Numbered from the stretch's first letter, positions 6,797-15,321 are shown. The stretch: 17,034 bases of DNA from Bacteroidaceae bacterium (GCA_016302435.1 JAEDNQ010000029.1:1-17034); one strand, 5' to 3'. A program made the numbers and translations. The notes: generated from the letters alone by a model not told the origin.

Positions 6797-8638
6797 CTAT
6801 TTGTTGAACAGTTTGGATATGAGGTCGGGGCGGTTGATGCGTCGCAGTTCACGGATGATGTTCTGGCGCTCGGAGGGCTTATACCAGAAGAAGAACTGGC
6901 GCTGGGCAAGTTTGTCTCGCTGTGTCTTGGCTGAGTAGATGGGTTCGAGCGTGTAAGGGTGGTAGCCTGTGTACCATGCTTCGGTCGAGACGGTCATGGG
7001 GGTGGGGGTGAAGTCTTGCACCTGTTCGAGCTGGAAGTTGAGGTTTTTGGTGATGACGGCGAGTTCTGCCATGTCCTCGGCAGTGCATCCAGGATGTGAA
7101 CTGATGAAGTATGGGATAATCTGTTGTTTGAGGTGGTGGCGCTGGTTGATGGTGTCGAAGTGGCGCTTGAAATCGTAGAAGAGCTGGAAGGATGGTTTGC
7201 GCATGAGGTTGAGTACACGGTCAGATGTGTGTTCGGGCGCAACCTTGAGCCTTCCGCTGACATGGTGGGTTATGAGTTCTTCTGTGTACTGTCTGTTGAT
7301 GGCGTTTATCTTGTCATCGCCCGTGTCGTGCATAAGGAGGTCGTATCTGACTCCCGAACCTATGAAACTTTTCTTGATGCCTGGTATGCTGTCGACGGCA
7401 CGGTATATGTCGAGCAGCTGGCTGTGGTCAGTGTTGAGGTTAGGGCATACTTTAGGGTGTATGCACGAAGGACGCTTGCATTTGTGGCAAAGGTCGAGGT
7501 TGCGTCCGTTCATGGCATACATGTTGGCCGATGGTCCTCCGAGGTCGCTGAGGTAGCCTTTGAAGTCGGGCATGGCGGTGATGGCCTTGACTTCTCTCAG
7601 GATACTTTCCTTGCTTCTTGAGGTTATGAATTTGCCTTGGTGGGCAGATATGGTGCAGAAGGCGCATCCGCCAAAACATCCACGGTGGAGATTGACAGAA
7701 AACTTTATCATGTCGTATGCCGGTATGCGTTTTCCTTTGTATTTTGGATGTGGAAGACGTGTGTAAGGCAGGTCGAAGGAACGGTCGAGCTCATCCTGGC
7801 TCATAGGCTGGTAAGGAGGGTTGACCACTGCATAGAGTCCGTCGACGGCTTGGAGAATGCGTGATGCAGAGTATTTGTTCGATTCTTCCTCTATATGTCT
7901 GAAGTTTTCTGCCTGAAAGCGTTTGTTCTTGAGACATTCCTCGTGGCTGTGGAGGACGATGTCGTCTGGTCGTATGCCTCCAGGTATATCTTTTTCGGCA
8001 AGGAGAGATACTGTCTGCTTCTGCGGAAAACGCGCCATGAGGTTGCGGAAGAGCGTGGTGTCGATGTCGCAGTCTTGTTCGATGAGCAGATGAGCCAGTG
8101 ACGTGATGGGCTTCTCTCCCATACCGTAGATGAGGAGGTCAGCACCAGAGGGACAGAGGATGCATTTCTCCAGTCTGTCTTTCCAATAGTCGTAGTGTGT
8201 GAGACGGCGCAGGCTTGCCTCGATGCCTCCGATGATGACGGGGACGTCGGGGTACAGCTGCTTGAGTATCTGGGTGTAGACGATAGTAGGATATTCGGGA
8301 CGGAGGTCGTGACGTCCGTCGGGCGAATAGGCATCTTCGGAGCGCAGGCGTTTGTTGGCTGTGTATTTGTTGACCATGGAGTCCATGGCACCAGGTGACA
8401 CAGCGAAGAAGAGGCGCGGACGGCCGAGCTTCTTGAAGTCACGGAAGTCACCATGCCAGTCAGGCTGTGGCACAATCGCCACGTTGAGTCCTTCAGCCTC
8501 GAGTATGCGACCTATAACGGCCATGGCGAAGGAAGGATGGTCTATGTAGGCATCGGCAGAGAAGAGTATCACGTCTATGTGGTCCCAGCCGAGACGGTCT
8601 ATTTCTTTGCGAGTGGTGGGGAGGAAGGTGGATGTCAT
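6797..8638 (-). CDS. ygiQ: YgiQ-family radical SAM protein
   Basis: This 613-residue protein matches the UPF0313/YgiQ family. The N-terminal region (about 15-200) contains the family stretches SADAYIDHPSFAMAVIGR and VIIGGIEASLRR. The radical SAM domain carries C321-x3-C325-x2-C328 (CFGGCAFC), which binds the 4Fe-4S cluster that cleaves S-adenosylmethionine. A second cysteine group, C384, C387, C392 and C398, follows GGPSANMY and could hold another metal site; a similar cysteine cluster occurs in E. coli YgiQ as I recall it. The C-terminal part (about 555-613) resembles the beginning of DUF3362, so the protein is shorter than the roughly 740-residue E. coli form. The reaction catalysed is not established. 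The start lies 14 bp after the upstream large secreted-protein gene, so the two are almost certainly co-transcribed. Confidence 0.95.
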   Translation of the reverse strand: MTSTFLPTTRKEIDRLGWDHIDVILFSADAYIDHPSFAMAVIGRILEAEGLNVAIVPQPDWHGDFRDFKKLGRPRLFFAVSPGAMDSMVNKYTANKRLRSEDAYSPDGRHDLRPEYPTIVYTQILKQLYPDVPVIIGGIEASLRRLTHYDYWKDRLEKCILCPSGADLLIYGMGEKPITSLAHLLIEQDCDIDTTLFRNLMARFPQKQTVSLLAEKDIPGGIRPDDIVLHSHEECLKNKRFQAENFRHIEEESNKYSASRILQAVDGLYAVVNPPYQPMSQDELDRSFDLPYTRLPHPKYKGKRIPAYDMIKFSVNLHRGCFGGCAFCTISAHQGKFITSRSKESILREVKAITAMPDFKGYLSDLGGPSANMYAMNGRNLDLCHKCKRPSCIHPKVCPNLNTDHSQLLDIYRAVDSIPGIKKSFIGSGVRYDLLMHDTGDDKINAINRQYTEELITHHVSGRLKVAPEHTSDRVLNLMRKPSFQLFYDFKRHFDTINQRHHLKQQIIPYFISSHPGCTAEDMAELAVITKNLNFQLEQVQDFTPTPMTVSTEAWYTGYHPYTLEPIYSAKTQRDKLAQRQFFFWYKPSERQNIIRELRRINRPDLISKLFNK

Positions 8639-8652
8639 ACAGTGGATGTGAG

Positions 8653-11514
8653 CTATTTGTCGAGGAAGGATATGAAGGCTTGTATGAGCGAGTTGAGTTT
8701 GGAGCGCTCAGTGATGGTCTCCAGAGGGAATCCCAGGATGACGTAACGCTGTGGCTCTGCTATGGCAGCATACGAACCGTCAGCATAGGTCAGGATGGCG
8801 AAGGCCTTGCCTGTGGGAGAAAGGACGGAGGGTGTCGGCACGCTGTAGCACGACGCATTGGGGTGGCGGTGGATGTTCATGTTGAGTCCACAACCGGCTA
8901 CCGTGGCCATATCCTTGGAGGCGATGGAAGAAGTGATGCGTCCACCAATGGAGGGCGCGCCTGCAAATGGGGATGAGATGGAGGCACTGGTGTCGTACGA
9001 ACCGCTCATGAGTACTTTGCCTCCACGCTGGGAGTATTGCTCTATGAGTCGGGAGGCTGCGGGGGAGAACACCTTCTGTGTGCCATATATGAGGTCGACG
9101 ATGGGGTAGGCACTGATGTCTACGCTGCCGTCGGTGAGCGACTGGATGGAGCAAGAGGTGAAGGAGTGGTTGCCCATGAGCATGATGGCGTTGCCATGGA
9201 TGTATGGGTAGTCGAAGGTGTTGCCCATGATGAGTTTTCCCTCCCATCCTCCTACGCTTGCGCCGAGTCCGTCTGATGCTTCGCTTCCTGCTTTGCTGCG
9301 GTCAAATCCTCTTTGTGGTCCGCAATAGGCGGTGAAGGCTCCGTATGGTACTCCTGGGTCAGCCTCGATATCGAAGCCGGCGCGGGTGGAGGTGTCGATG
9401 ACTTTAGGTCCTTCGAGTCGTGTGAATCCGTTGACGATGAGCACGGTAGAGCGGTTGTTTGGCGCAATGCCGCAGGCGAGAGTTTCAGAAGGGAAACTTT
9501 CGCCTCCGTCGTTGAGTGCTGTCACGCGGAAGGAGTAGGTGAGGCCAGGGAGGATTTCGGCGGTGTAGCTGTTGCCCTTGACGAGAGTGCCGTTGTCGAA
9601 GTCTTCGTGTCCGCGGCGTGTGTAGACGATGTAAGCTCTTGGTTTTGCCGAGGGTTCGAGAGGGTCTTCCACGGGCGACCACCGCAGTGTGGCTGTGCGC
9701 TTCTTTTCGTTGAGGGCTATGTGGAAGTTGTTGACAGGCAGCGGTTGGATGACGTAGTCTCTCTTGTATTGTGTGGCTTCAAATTTTACTATCGTCTTGT
9801 AGATGGAGCGAGCGAGGTCGAACTTGAAGTGTGGATCGTAGGCCAGACGCATGTCTTGGAAGTTCTGGTGTGAGAACATTTCGAGTATGCATGAGGTGGG
9901 CATGGGAGCTCGTGCTTCGCCGTAGTTGCGGTTCCATAGTTGTCTCACTTGCCATTGGTACTTTCTCAGGTCGGTGTGCAGGTTGGAGAGGAACATGCTG
10001 GCGAGGTCTCGGGCAGCGTATCGGTCTTCGCCTGCTCCTGAGAGACCGTCGTTGAAGTCTGTCATGTAGATGCCGAGCGGACCGAAAGTGCCTCCTGTCT
10101 TGGAGTAGCCAGCATCGGTGTGGAAGGCTATGTTGAGGTCTATGGGCACTCGTTTGCCGTCGGTGCGCTTGGGGTTGTAGACGGAGCCTCCGGAGAGGTA
10201 GTTGACGGCTGCTGAACGTGAGTTGATGTCGTTGTTGTAGTCGTTGGTGCCGAAGGGCTCAGTGTGGAGGGAGTAGGGGAAGCCGTACCATAGGCATGAG
10301 TATTTCGCTCCCTCAGCCCATCGGGGAAGTCCTGAGATGGTGGTGTCACCGCTGAAGGAGGCAGGGCGCACATTGCCCATGCCGCCACCGAATCGGACGG
10401 CGTCGGCTGTGACTATGCCCTTGTGGTCGCTGCGGTTGGAGAGAGTGACCATGCCGTAGTCGTGCTCGCCCTTGTCGAAGGCGAAGGTGCCGAGATAAAC
10501 CCATGTGCCTCCGCCCATCTGCTGGTTGACTTTGAACTCTGTGATGCCTCCTTTGTGGTAGACGGTGTATGCAGCGTCGGGCACGGAGTTGGCGAACGAC
10601 TGGTAGCTGACGTAGACGGCATATCTGCCTTCTTCGGGGATGTTGGGTATCCACTGTGCTATGCCCTCTTCTTTGGAGGAGGAGGCGGCAGGGATGTAGC
10701 GTGCGGAGCCGTCGGTGAAGGGGGAGTCGCATGGCTCGTAGATGTCTTTGACCCAAGCGAATCCGTCTGTTCCTGTAGTTTTCCACTTGATATTGCGGCT
10801 TTTGCGTCGTGTCGTCTCTATGTATATGCCAGCTTTGTTGGGGTGGTCATTGTCGACGATGACTTCGTGTGTCTGGTAGTCGCGTTCGCGTGGAGTGAAT
10901 ATGTATGCTCCGGCGTTTTGGAGCATGGGTATGATGTATGGCAGTACGATGGACTGCGAGAGTAGGTCTTCGGTGGTGCAGAAGAGGCGTGGGCGCTGCC
11001 ATAGCCAGTCGCGTTTTTCTGCTTTGTAGTATCTGCCGTGGCTTGCCCAGAGCGAGATGTGGTTGCCCTCGAGTCCTCGGTCGGCGGTGTATGGACGGGA
11101 GATGTTGGTGACCCAGGGCTCACCTTTGTAGATGACGGGCAGTTGTCGTTTAGAGTCTTTCTTGCCAGAGCGGAAAAAGTTGGGCACCAGTTCTTCTATG
11201 GGGCGTCCGTCAGCTTCTATGATGAGGTCAAAGCTGCGCTGACTGTCGGGCAGGAGTTGTTTTATTTCTTTGTAGACACGGTCTACGATGGCTTCGGAGA
11301 ATGTCTGCTCGGGAAATCCGCCTCCGAAGACTATGCGGATGGTCTTCTCCTCCGTGTCGACGTTGCAGGAAGTGAATGTGGCTGGACGGAGGTAGGCGTC
11401 GGTGCGTTCGTATGCGGCAGCCCAATCTTTAAGCTTGCGCTCGAGTGTCTGGGCGAACGAAAGGTTAGAGAGGGACAGGGCAAAGAGAATCAGTAGGAAC
11501 TTGTTCTTTATCAT
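8653..11514 (-). CDS. Secreted amidase-like protein with golvesin/xanthan-lyase-type domain and FN3
   Basis: This 953-residue protein begins with a signal peptide (cleavage likely after ALSLSNLSFA, residue 21; no lipobox). It resembles proteins labelled xanthan lyase or golvesin C-terminal-like in Bacteroidales. Residues about 216-378 look like the golvesin/Xly CBD-like module, beginning EVIVDN and ending TADAVRFGGG. The sequence on either side looks like one split Amidase_3 (N-acetylmuramoyl-L-alanine amidase) fold: H159 in SHGRYY, E182, then TPRERD (207-212) before the insert, and H465 in NIAFHTDAG, DLASMFLSNLH (503-513) and E545 in CILEMFSHQN after it. An FN3-like domain (about 588-685) and a C-terminal GATase/ThuA-like region (about 690-953, with RGGKVLMSGSYD) follow. 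I see no T9SS sorting domain. The likely location is the periplasm or envelope and a cell-wall or glycan role is inferred; nothing here supports true xanthan lyase activity. Confidence 0.8.
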   Translation of the reverse strand: MIKNKFLLILFALSLSNLSFAQTLERKLKDWAAAYERTDAYLRPATFTSCNVDTEEKTIRIVFGGGFPEQTFSEAIVDRVYKEIKQLLPDSQRSFDLIIEADGRPIEELVPNFFRSGKKDSKRQLPVIYKGEPWVTNISRPYTADRGLEGNHISLWASHGRYYKAEKRDWLWQRPRLFCTTEDLLSQSIVLPYIIPMLQNAGAYIFTPRERDYQTHEVIVDNDHPNKAGIYIETTRRKSRNIKWKTTGTDGFAWVKDIYEPCDSPFTDGSARYIPAASSSKEEGIAQWIPNIPEEGRYAVYVSYQSFANSVPDAAYTVYHKGGITEFKVNQQMGGGTWVYLGTFAFDKGEHDYGMVTLSNRSDHKGIVTADAVRFGGGMGNVRPASFSGDTTISGLPRWAEGAKYSCLWYGFPYSLHTEPFGTNDYNNDINSRSAAVNYLSGGSVYNPKRTDGKRVPIDLNIAFHTDAGYSKTGGTFGPLGIYMTDFNDGLSGAGEDRYAARDLASMFLSNLHTDLRKYQWQVRQLWNRNYGEARAPMPTSCILEMFSHQNFQDMRLAYDPHFKFDLARSIYKTIVKFEATQYKRDYVIQPLPVNNFHIALNEKKRTATLRWSPVEDPLEPSAKPRAYIVYTRRGHEDFDNGTLVKGNSYTAEILPGLTYSFRVTALNDGGESFPSETLACGIAPNNRSTVLIVNGFTRLEGPKVIDTSTRAGFDIEADPGVPYGAFTAYCGPQRGFDRSKAGSEASDGLGASVGGWEGKLIMGNTFDYPYIHGNAIMLMGNHSFTSCSIQSLTDGSVDISAYPIVDLIYGTQKVFSPAASRLIEQYSQRGGKVLMSGSYDTSASISSPFAGAPSIGGRITSSIASKDMATVAGCGLNMNIHRHPNASCYSVPTPSVLSPTGKAFAILTYADGSYAAIAEPQRYVILGFPLETITERSKLNSLIQAFISFLDK

Positions 11515-11575
11515 GTGGGTGGGTTATGTTGGCGTGGTGAACACGGGGTGTTTCTGATAAGGAGGGAAAAGTGGC

Positions 11576-11590
11576 GGGCTTGGGAAGCCC
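11576..11590 (-). other. Short GC hairpin between plug gene and large secreted-protein gene
   Basis: A 6-bp stem GGGCTT/AAGCCC with a 3-nt loop lies about 45 nt after the plug stop and is followed on the minus strand by GCCACTTTTCCC. It could act as a weak terminator or attenuator, or as an RNA end protector. The 121-bp gap holds no recognisable promoter box for the next gene. Confidence 0.4.
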
Positions 11591-11635
11591 GAGAGTCCGA
11601 ACGGAGCAGCAGGGGATGGACGAGCAGAAAAACTG

Positions 11636-12886
11636 CTACTCCTTGAAGTTGATGGACTTGTGGCCGACGAGGCGGTCATATCGCTGTCCGAAGGGACGGT
11701 GGTAGACGTAGATATCGTATTCGTTTTCTGTCTGGTGGAAGTCACCCTCGCAGGGACGGGTGAGTGGGGTGGCAGAAGTGTTGGGGACTGTGAGATACAT
11801 GTAGTTATATGCTCCCTGCTTGAGAGGTATGGTGAGTTCGTACTGATGGTCGATGATGTTGTATTCCATCTTGTAGTTAGGGTCGATGCGGTTGTTTGTG
11901 AGGTCGCCGTAGAGGTATACATCGCCTTCGGCAACTGGAGGCATCTGCAGGGTGAAGTGGGTCATGAAGTAGTCGCAAGAGGTGTCTGTGTCGGTGTCGT
12001 CGCTGTTGCGCAGGAGGAAGCGTCCGTTCTGGTCTTCGTCGTAGAGATAGTTTGTGCGCTGTTCGTCTACGAAGAGGTAGGCGTGGTAGTATGTGTCGTC
12101 AAATTCCATGCGGTCAACCCTCATGGTGGGGGTGTAGGCGTCGAGCATCTCGAAGCGTCGATATTCGTTGCCTGCATAGAAGATGAGAGCTCTGTTGTGG
12201 TCGAAGATGAGCTTGTTGACCTGCATGTACGATGGCTTGATGTCAGAGACATGGGTGTCCCATCGCCTATTTTGCATGACGATGTATTTAAATTCGCTGA
12301 CGGGATTGGCTGATTGCAGGCCTCGGTAGTTGACAGCAAAACTGAGCTGCTGGTGAGCATCGTAAGTGTCTATGTCGGTATTGGCAGAGACGGACATGTC
12401 GATGGTCACCTTGGGCTCGATGACGGAGAAGCATGCCTGTGCCACTTCGTTGTCGTCTTCGTCGAAGAAGGTAACCTTGTAGTTGCCGGAGACAAGGAGC
12501 TGGTTGTCATCGTTGGGCAGGGAGAGGGTGTAGTGGCAGTAGTTCATCTCGGTGCCGATGGCTGGTTCGTAGTCTTCTATGCGTGAGTCGTTGAACCCTG
12601 TCATGTACTCGCTGGTGATGAGTTCGCTCTGTTGCCAGTCAGCGTTGCAGTGAGTGATGGAGTAGGAGAATCGTTGGTATTCGGGCTGAAGGAAGTCGAA
12701 GCTGATGTCGACATGGTGGCCCTGGGCAAGGAGTATGACGGGTGCTTCGCCCCAAGCACCGTTCGCTTTCACCTGCAGTGTCTTCACGTCGGAGGAGAAG
12801 CAGATGTTTTCTTGCGAGTGTGCGTCGAGCGAAGCACCTGTGAGTAGTATCGTATATATAATTAATGTACTCGAGAGATTTTTCAT
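11636..12886 (-). CDS. Type IX secretion system plug protein (DUF5103 family)
   Basis: This 416-residue exported protein has a signal peptide (hydrophobic STLIIYTILLTGASL, cleavage near residue 24) and a beta-rich body with many aromatic and acidic residues. It matches the family formerly called DUF5103, now the T9SS plug protein. In Flavobacterium johnsoniae a Plug protein closes the periplasmic side of the giant SprA translocon when it holds no substrate. Diagnostic-looking stretches are DVKTLQVKAN (33-42), the SITHCNADWQQSELITSEYM segment (76-95), YEPAIGTEMNYCHYTLSLPN (105-124) and VYLYGDLTNNRIDPNYKMEY (324-343). None of the other T9SS core genes (sprA, porV, gldKLMN) is in the window. It lies between a GH3 gene and a large secreted-protein gene on the same strand. 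The family call rests on recognising the sequence; the plug role is by homology. Confidence 0.82.
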   Translation of the reverse strand: MKNLSSTLIIYTILLTGASLDAHSQENICFSSDVKTLQVKANGAWGEAPVILLAQGHHVDISFDFLQPEYQRFSYSITHCNADWQQSELITSEYMTGFNDSRIEDYEPAIGTEMNYCHYTLSLPNDDNQLLVSGNYKVTFFDEDDNEVAQACFSVIEPKVTIDMSVSANTDIDTYDAHQQLSFAVNYRGLQSANPVSEFKYIVMQNRRWDTHVSDIKPSYMQVNKLIFDHNRALIFYAGNEYRRFEMLDAYTPTMRVDRMEFDDTYYHAYLFVDEQRTNYLYDEDQNGRFLLRNSDDTDTDTSCDYFMTHFTLQMPPVAEGDVYLYGDLTNNRIDPNYKMEYNIIDHQYELTIPLKQGAYNYMYLTVPNTSATPLTRPCEGDFHQTENEYDIYVYHRPFGQRYDRLVGHKSINFKE

Positions 12887-12921
12887 CTGAGAAAAGAAAA
12901 AATAATGTCAGTGTGATTTGG

Positions 12922-12981
12922 GCTTACTGCCTGCCTTTGGAGAGTATGTGGGCTGAACATACTCTCCGAGGCAGGGCAAGC
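12922..12981 (-). other. Long near-perfect hairpin between GH3 and plug genes
   Basis: A perfect 11-bp upper stem pairs 12939-12949 with 12957-12967 (GGAGAGTATGT) around a 7-nt loop. Below a TT/G internal loop, a lower stem GCCTGCCT/AGGCAGG-GC (12929-12936 with 12969-12977, one bulged G) adds eight pairs. An outer GCTT/AAGC (12922-12925 with 12978-12981) adds four more. The hairpin begins 4 nt after the GH3 stop. No T-run follows directly on either strand, so it is not a textbook terminator. It may still terminate, or protect the GH3 mRNA 3' end within the operon. Confidence 0.72.
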
Positions 12982-12985
12982 GTTG

Positions 12986-15166
12986 TCAGTTGACCTCGGC
13001 TGTGGCTTTGCCCCTCAGATCTTCGGAGCTTGCTCCAACGTGGAAGGTGTATGAGCCCTGAGTGAGTGCCCATCCCTTGATTGTCTCATCGTAGTAGCGG
13101 AGCTCGTCCTTGTCGAGAGTCATGGTCAGAGTCTCGTGCTCGCCTGGGTTGAGAGTCTTGGTCTTGGCGAATGCTTTCAGTTCGCGGACAGGTCGGGCTA
13201 TGCTGCTCTTGGGCGCTTGCACATATACCTGTGCCACTTCTTTGCCAGCCGCCTTGCCCGTGTTGGTGATGTCAACGCTGATGGTTATCTTGTTGCCGTT
13301 GACGCTCACTGATGGTTTGCCGTAGGCGAAGGAAGTGTAGCTGAGGCCGTAGCCGAAGGGGTAGAGGGGCTTAACCTTGGATGTGGTGAAGTGGCGGTAG
13401 CCTACGAAGACATCCTCGAGATAGTGCACCTGTTTGTTCTCGCCCGGATAGGCCTTTGCGCCATACTTGACGTAGGGGTAGTCCTCATATCGGGCAGCGA
13501 AGGTGACAGGCAGTTTGCCGCTTGGGCTAACCTTTCCGCTCAGGATGTCGCAGAGCGCTGAGCCCGATTCGCTGCCGAGATACCAGCAGTGAGCGAGGGC
13601 GGACACCTGAGAGATCCATGGCATGGCATAAGGATTGCCGCCGAAGGTGACAACGATGGTGTTCTTCTGAATCTTAGCCAGCTGGGCTATGAGCTCGTTC
13701 TGACCGTAGGAGAGGTCGTACGACTCACGGTCGCCATTCTCGCAGTCCTGCTTGTGGTTTTTGTTGAGACCTCCAATGAAGAGGATGAGGTCAGCATCCT
13801 TAGCCTTGGCCAGAGCTTCTTCCTTCAGTTGCTCTTGGCGAGCAGGGTCAACTTTGTCCACTTGGTCGTAGAGGGCGCGTCCCGCATCGTAACCTTGAGC
13901 GAAGTCAATCTTGTCGCCATAGAGCTGGCGGAGGGCTTCGAGAGGAGAAATGTCGCGGAGAGTCTTCAGTTCAGACGAACCGCCTCCGAGGGTGAGCGAG
14001 CGAGTGGCGTTGTCGCCCACGACGAGTATCTTCTTGTAGAGGTCAGCCTTGAGCGGAAGGATGGCCTTGTCGTTTTTGAGCAGCACGATGCCCTCTTGCG
14101 CTATCTCGCGGCATGCCTGGTAGTGGGCTTCAGAGCACTGTGAACCTATAACCTTCTGAGGATTCATGGCTGTGCGGAAGATGGTGCGCAGCACTCTGGC
14201 TGCCTTGTCATCGAGCACCGACATAGGTATCTTGCCCTCGTTGATGAGTTTTTCGAAAGGGTCGGCAAGGTAGTAGTCGTTGTAGCCAAATTCGCTCTCC
14301 TTCAGTTTGCCGTCGGTGTATGTGCCCATCTCTATGTCGAGGCCTCCGTTGGCTGCTTCCCAAGTGTTGGTCGTGCCTCCCCAGTCGCTGACGAGAGCAC
14401 CGTCCCACTTCCATTCGCCCTTGAGGATGCCGTTGATGAGGAGGTCATTGTGGCAGCAATGTACATTGTGGTACATATTGTATGAGCCCATGATGGTCCA
14501 TACGTGGGCCTGTTCCACAGCCTTCTTGAAGGGAGCGAGGTATATCTCGTGCAGAGCGCGGTCAGAAACATTGACATTAGCCGCAAAGCGGTCTATCTCC
14601 TGGTCGTTGAGTACAAAGTGCTTGAGGCAGCATGCCACACCGTTGGCTTGGGCAGCCTTGATGTATGGCACGAGTATCTCGCCTGCGAGGTATGGGTCTT
14701 CGCCCACATATTCGAAAGCGCGTCCGTTGAGAGGAGTGCGCTGTATGTTACATCCAGGGCCGAGGAGGATGTCTTTGCCGCGGAAGGCGAACTCTTCGCT
14801 GATGGCATTGCCGTAGGTGGCGGAAAGATTCCTGTTCCATGTGGCAGCGAGGCATGTGAGCGATGGGAAGGCCACGATGGAGTCGTTGGTCCATCGGGCA
14901 GGAGACCATGTGTTCCACTCCAGCTCTTCTCTCACTCCGTGAGGACCGTCGTCCATGTTGAGCTGTCTGATGCCAAGACGTGGCACACCGGCGCTGGTGA
15001 ACTTGCTCTGTGCATGAAGCATTTTGATTTTCTCGTGCGTAGTCATTCGGCTAAGCGCATCTTTTACCCTGTCTTCCATAGGTGCTTTGGTGTCCAGGTA
15101 AACCTGTGCGTTACATACTGCTGCAGTAACGGCAAAGGCAGATGTGATGATTGTTTTGATGCTCAT
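12986..15166 (-). CDS. Secreted glycoside hydrolase family 3 (beta-glucosidase/xylosidase type)
   Basis: This 726-residue exported enzyme has a signal peptide (MSIKTIITSAFAVTAAVCNA, then Q21). The GH3 N-terminal TIM-barrel domain (about 30-340) shows the -1 subsite residues D73 in MDDGPHGVR, the NGRAFEYVGEDPYLAGE block (147-163) and K182-H183. The catalytic nucleophile is D261 in LVSDWGGTTN. The GH3 C-terminal sandwich (about 358-590) contains ENGDRES (476-482), the region where this family places its acid/base glutamate. An FN3-like domain ends the protein (about 615-715, preceded by YPFGYGLSYTSF). No PA14 insert or lipobox is present. It probably removes terminal beta-glucose or xylose from oligosaccharides in the periplasm. 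No SusC/D or other polysaccharide-utilisation genes are adjacent, so the substrate is open. It is the first gene of the minus-strand cluster. Confidence 0.93.
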   Translation of the reverse strand: MSIKTIITSAFAVTAAVCNAQVYLDTKAPMEDRVKDALSRMTTHEKIKMLHAQSKFTSAGVPRLGIRQLNMDDGPHGVREELEWNTWSPARWTNDSIVAFPSLTCLAATWNRNLSATYGNAISEEFAFRGKDILLGPGCNIQRTPLNGRAFEYVGEDPYLAGEILVPYIKAAQANGVACCLKHFVLNDQEIDRFAANVNVSDRALHEIYLAPFKKAVEQAHVWTIMGSYNMYHNVHCCHNDLLINGILKGEWKWDGALVSDWGGTTNTWEAANGGLDIEMGTYTDGKLKESEFGYNDYYLADPFEKLINEGKIPMSVLDDKAARVLRTIFRTAMNPQKVIGSQCSEAHYQACREIAQEGIVLLKNDKAILPLKADLYKKILVVGDNATRSLTLGGGSSELKTLRDISPLEALRQLYGDKIDFAQGYDAGRALYDQVDKVDPARQEQLKEEALAKAKDADLILFIGGLNKNHKQDCENGDRESYDLSYGQNELIAQLAKIQKNTIVVTFGGNPYAMPWISQVSALAHCWYLGSESGSALCDILSGKVSPSGKLPVTFAARYEDYPYVKYGAKAYPGENKQVHYLEDVFVGYRHFTTSKVKPLYPFGYGLSYTSFAYGKPSVSVNGNKITISVDITNTGKAAGKEVAQVYVQAPKSSIARPVRELKAFAKTKTLNPGEHETLTMTLDKDELRYYDETIKGWALTQGSYTFHVGASSEDLRGKATAEVN

Positions 15167-15194
15167 ATTATGTAGTTTTTGTATTAAGTGAATA

Positions 15195-15202
15195 CAAAGT
15201 TA
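15195..15202 (-). promoter_or_regulatory. -7 box of the GH3 gene promoter
   Basis: TAACTTTG on the minus strand matches TAnnTTTG exactly and lies 28 bp before the GH3 ATG, giving a short A-rich leader (AATACAAAAACTACATAAT). No good TTG is seen about 19-20 bp upstream, so this promoter may need an activator. Confidence 0.58.
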
Positions 15203-15247
15203 GTTGATTTGTTTGAAATAGAGCTGTGATTTCTCGACAAAATGCTG

Positions 15248-15255
15248 TACCTTTG
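15248..15255 (+). promoter_or_regulatory. -7 box of the ABC ATPase gene promoter
   Basis: TACCTTTG on the plus strand fits TAnnTTTG. The -33 region near 15224-15227 (CTGT) is a poor match. Initiation near 15261 would give a leader of about 115 nt containing an inverted repeat and a 13-bp tandem repeat. This box and the GH3 -7 box face outward, with their upstream regions overlapping around 15220-15230. Confidence 0.5.
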
Positions 15256-15279
15256 CATAATTTTTCATTTCGTGTAGAC

Positions 15280-15303
15280 TATTGCACGTCTTACAATGCA
15301 ATA
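15280..15303 (+). promoter_or_regulatory. Inverted repeat in the ABC gene leader
   Basis: TATTGCA (15280-15286), a 10-nt spacer and TGCAATA (15297-15303) form a perfect 7-bp inverted repeat. Its centre is about 30 nt after the predicted transcription start. It could be a repressor operator or an RNA hairpin; the sequence does not decide. Confidence 0.45.
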
Positions 15304-15321
15304 ATCACACGCACAAGCGTA

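Noticed and set aside
6640..6909. Minus-strand reading frame through the 10-bp array encoding a Leu/Ser/Pro repeat peptide
   Set aside because: The periodic peptide is a by-product of the tandem repeat, and the frame overlaps the 3' ends of both real genes.
9313..9873. Long antisense reading frame of 186 codons opposite the large secreted-protein gene
   Set aside because: It is a complementary-strand shadow of a well-supported gene, with no recognisable protein family, promoter or start context. The same applies to the frames at 11660-12313 and 13589-14143 on the plus strand and 5220-5606 on the minus strand.
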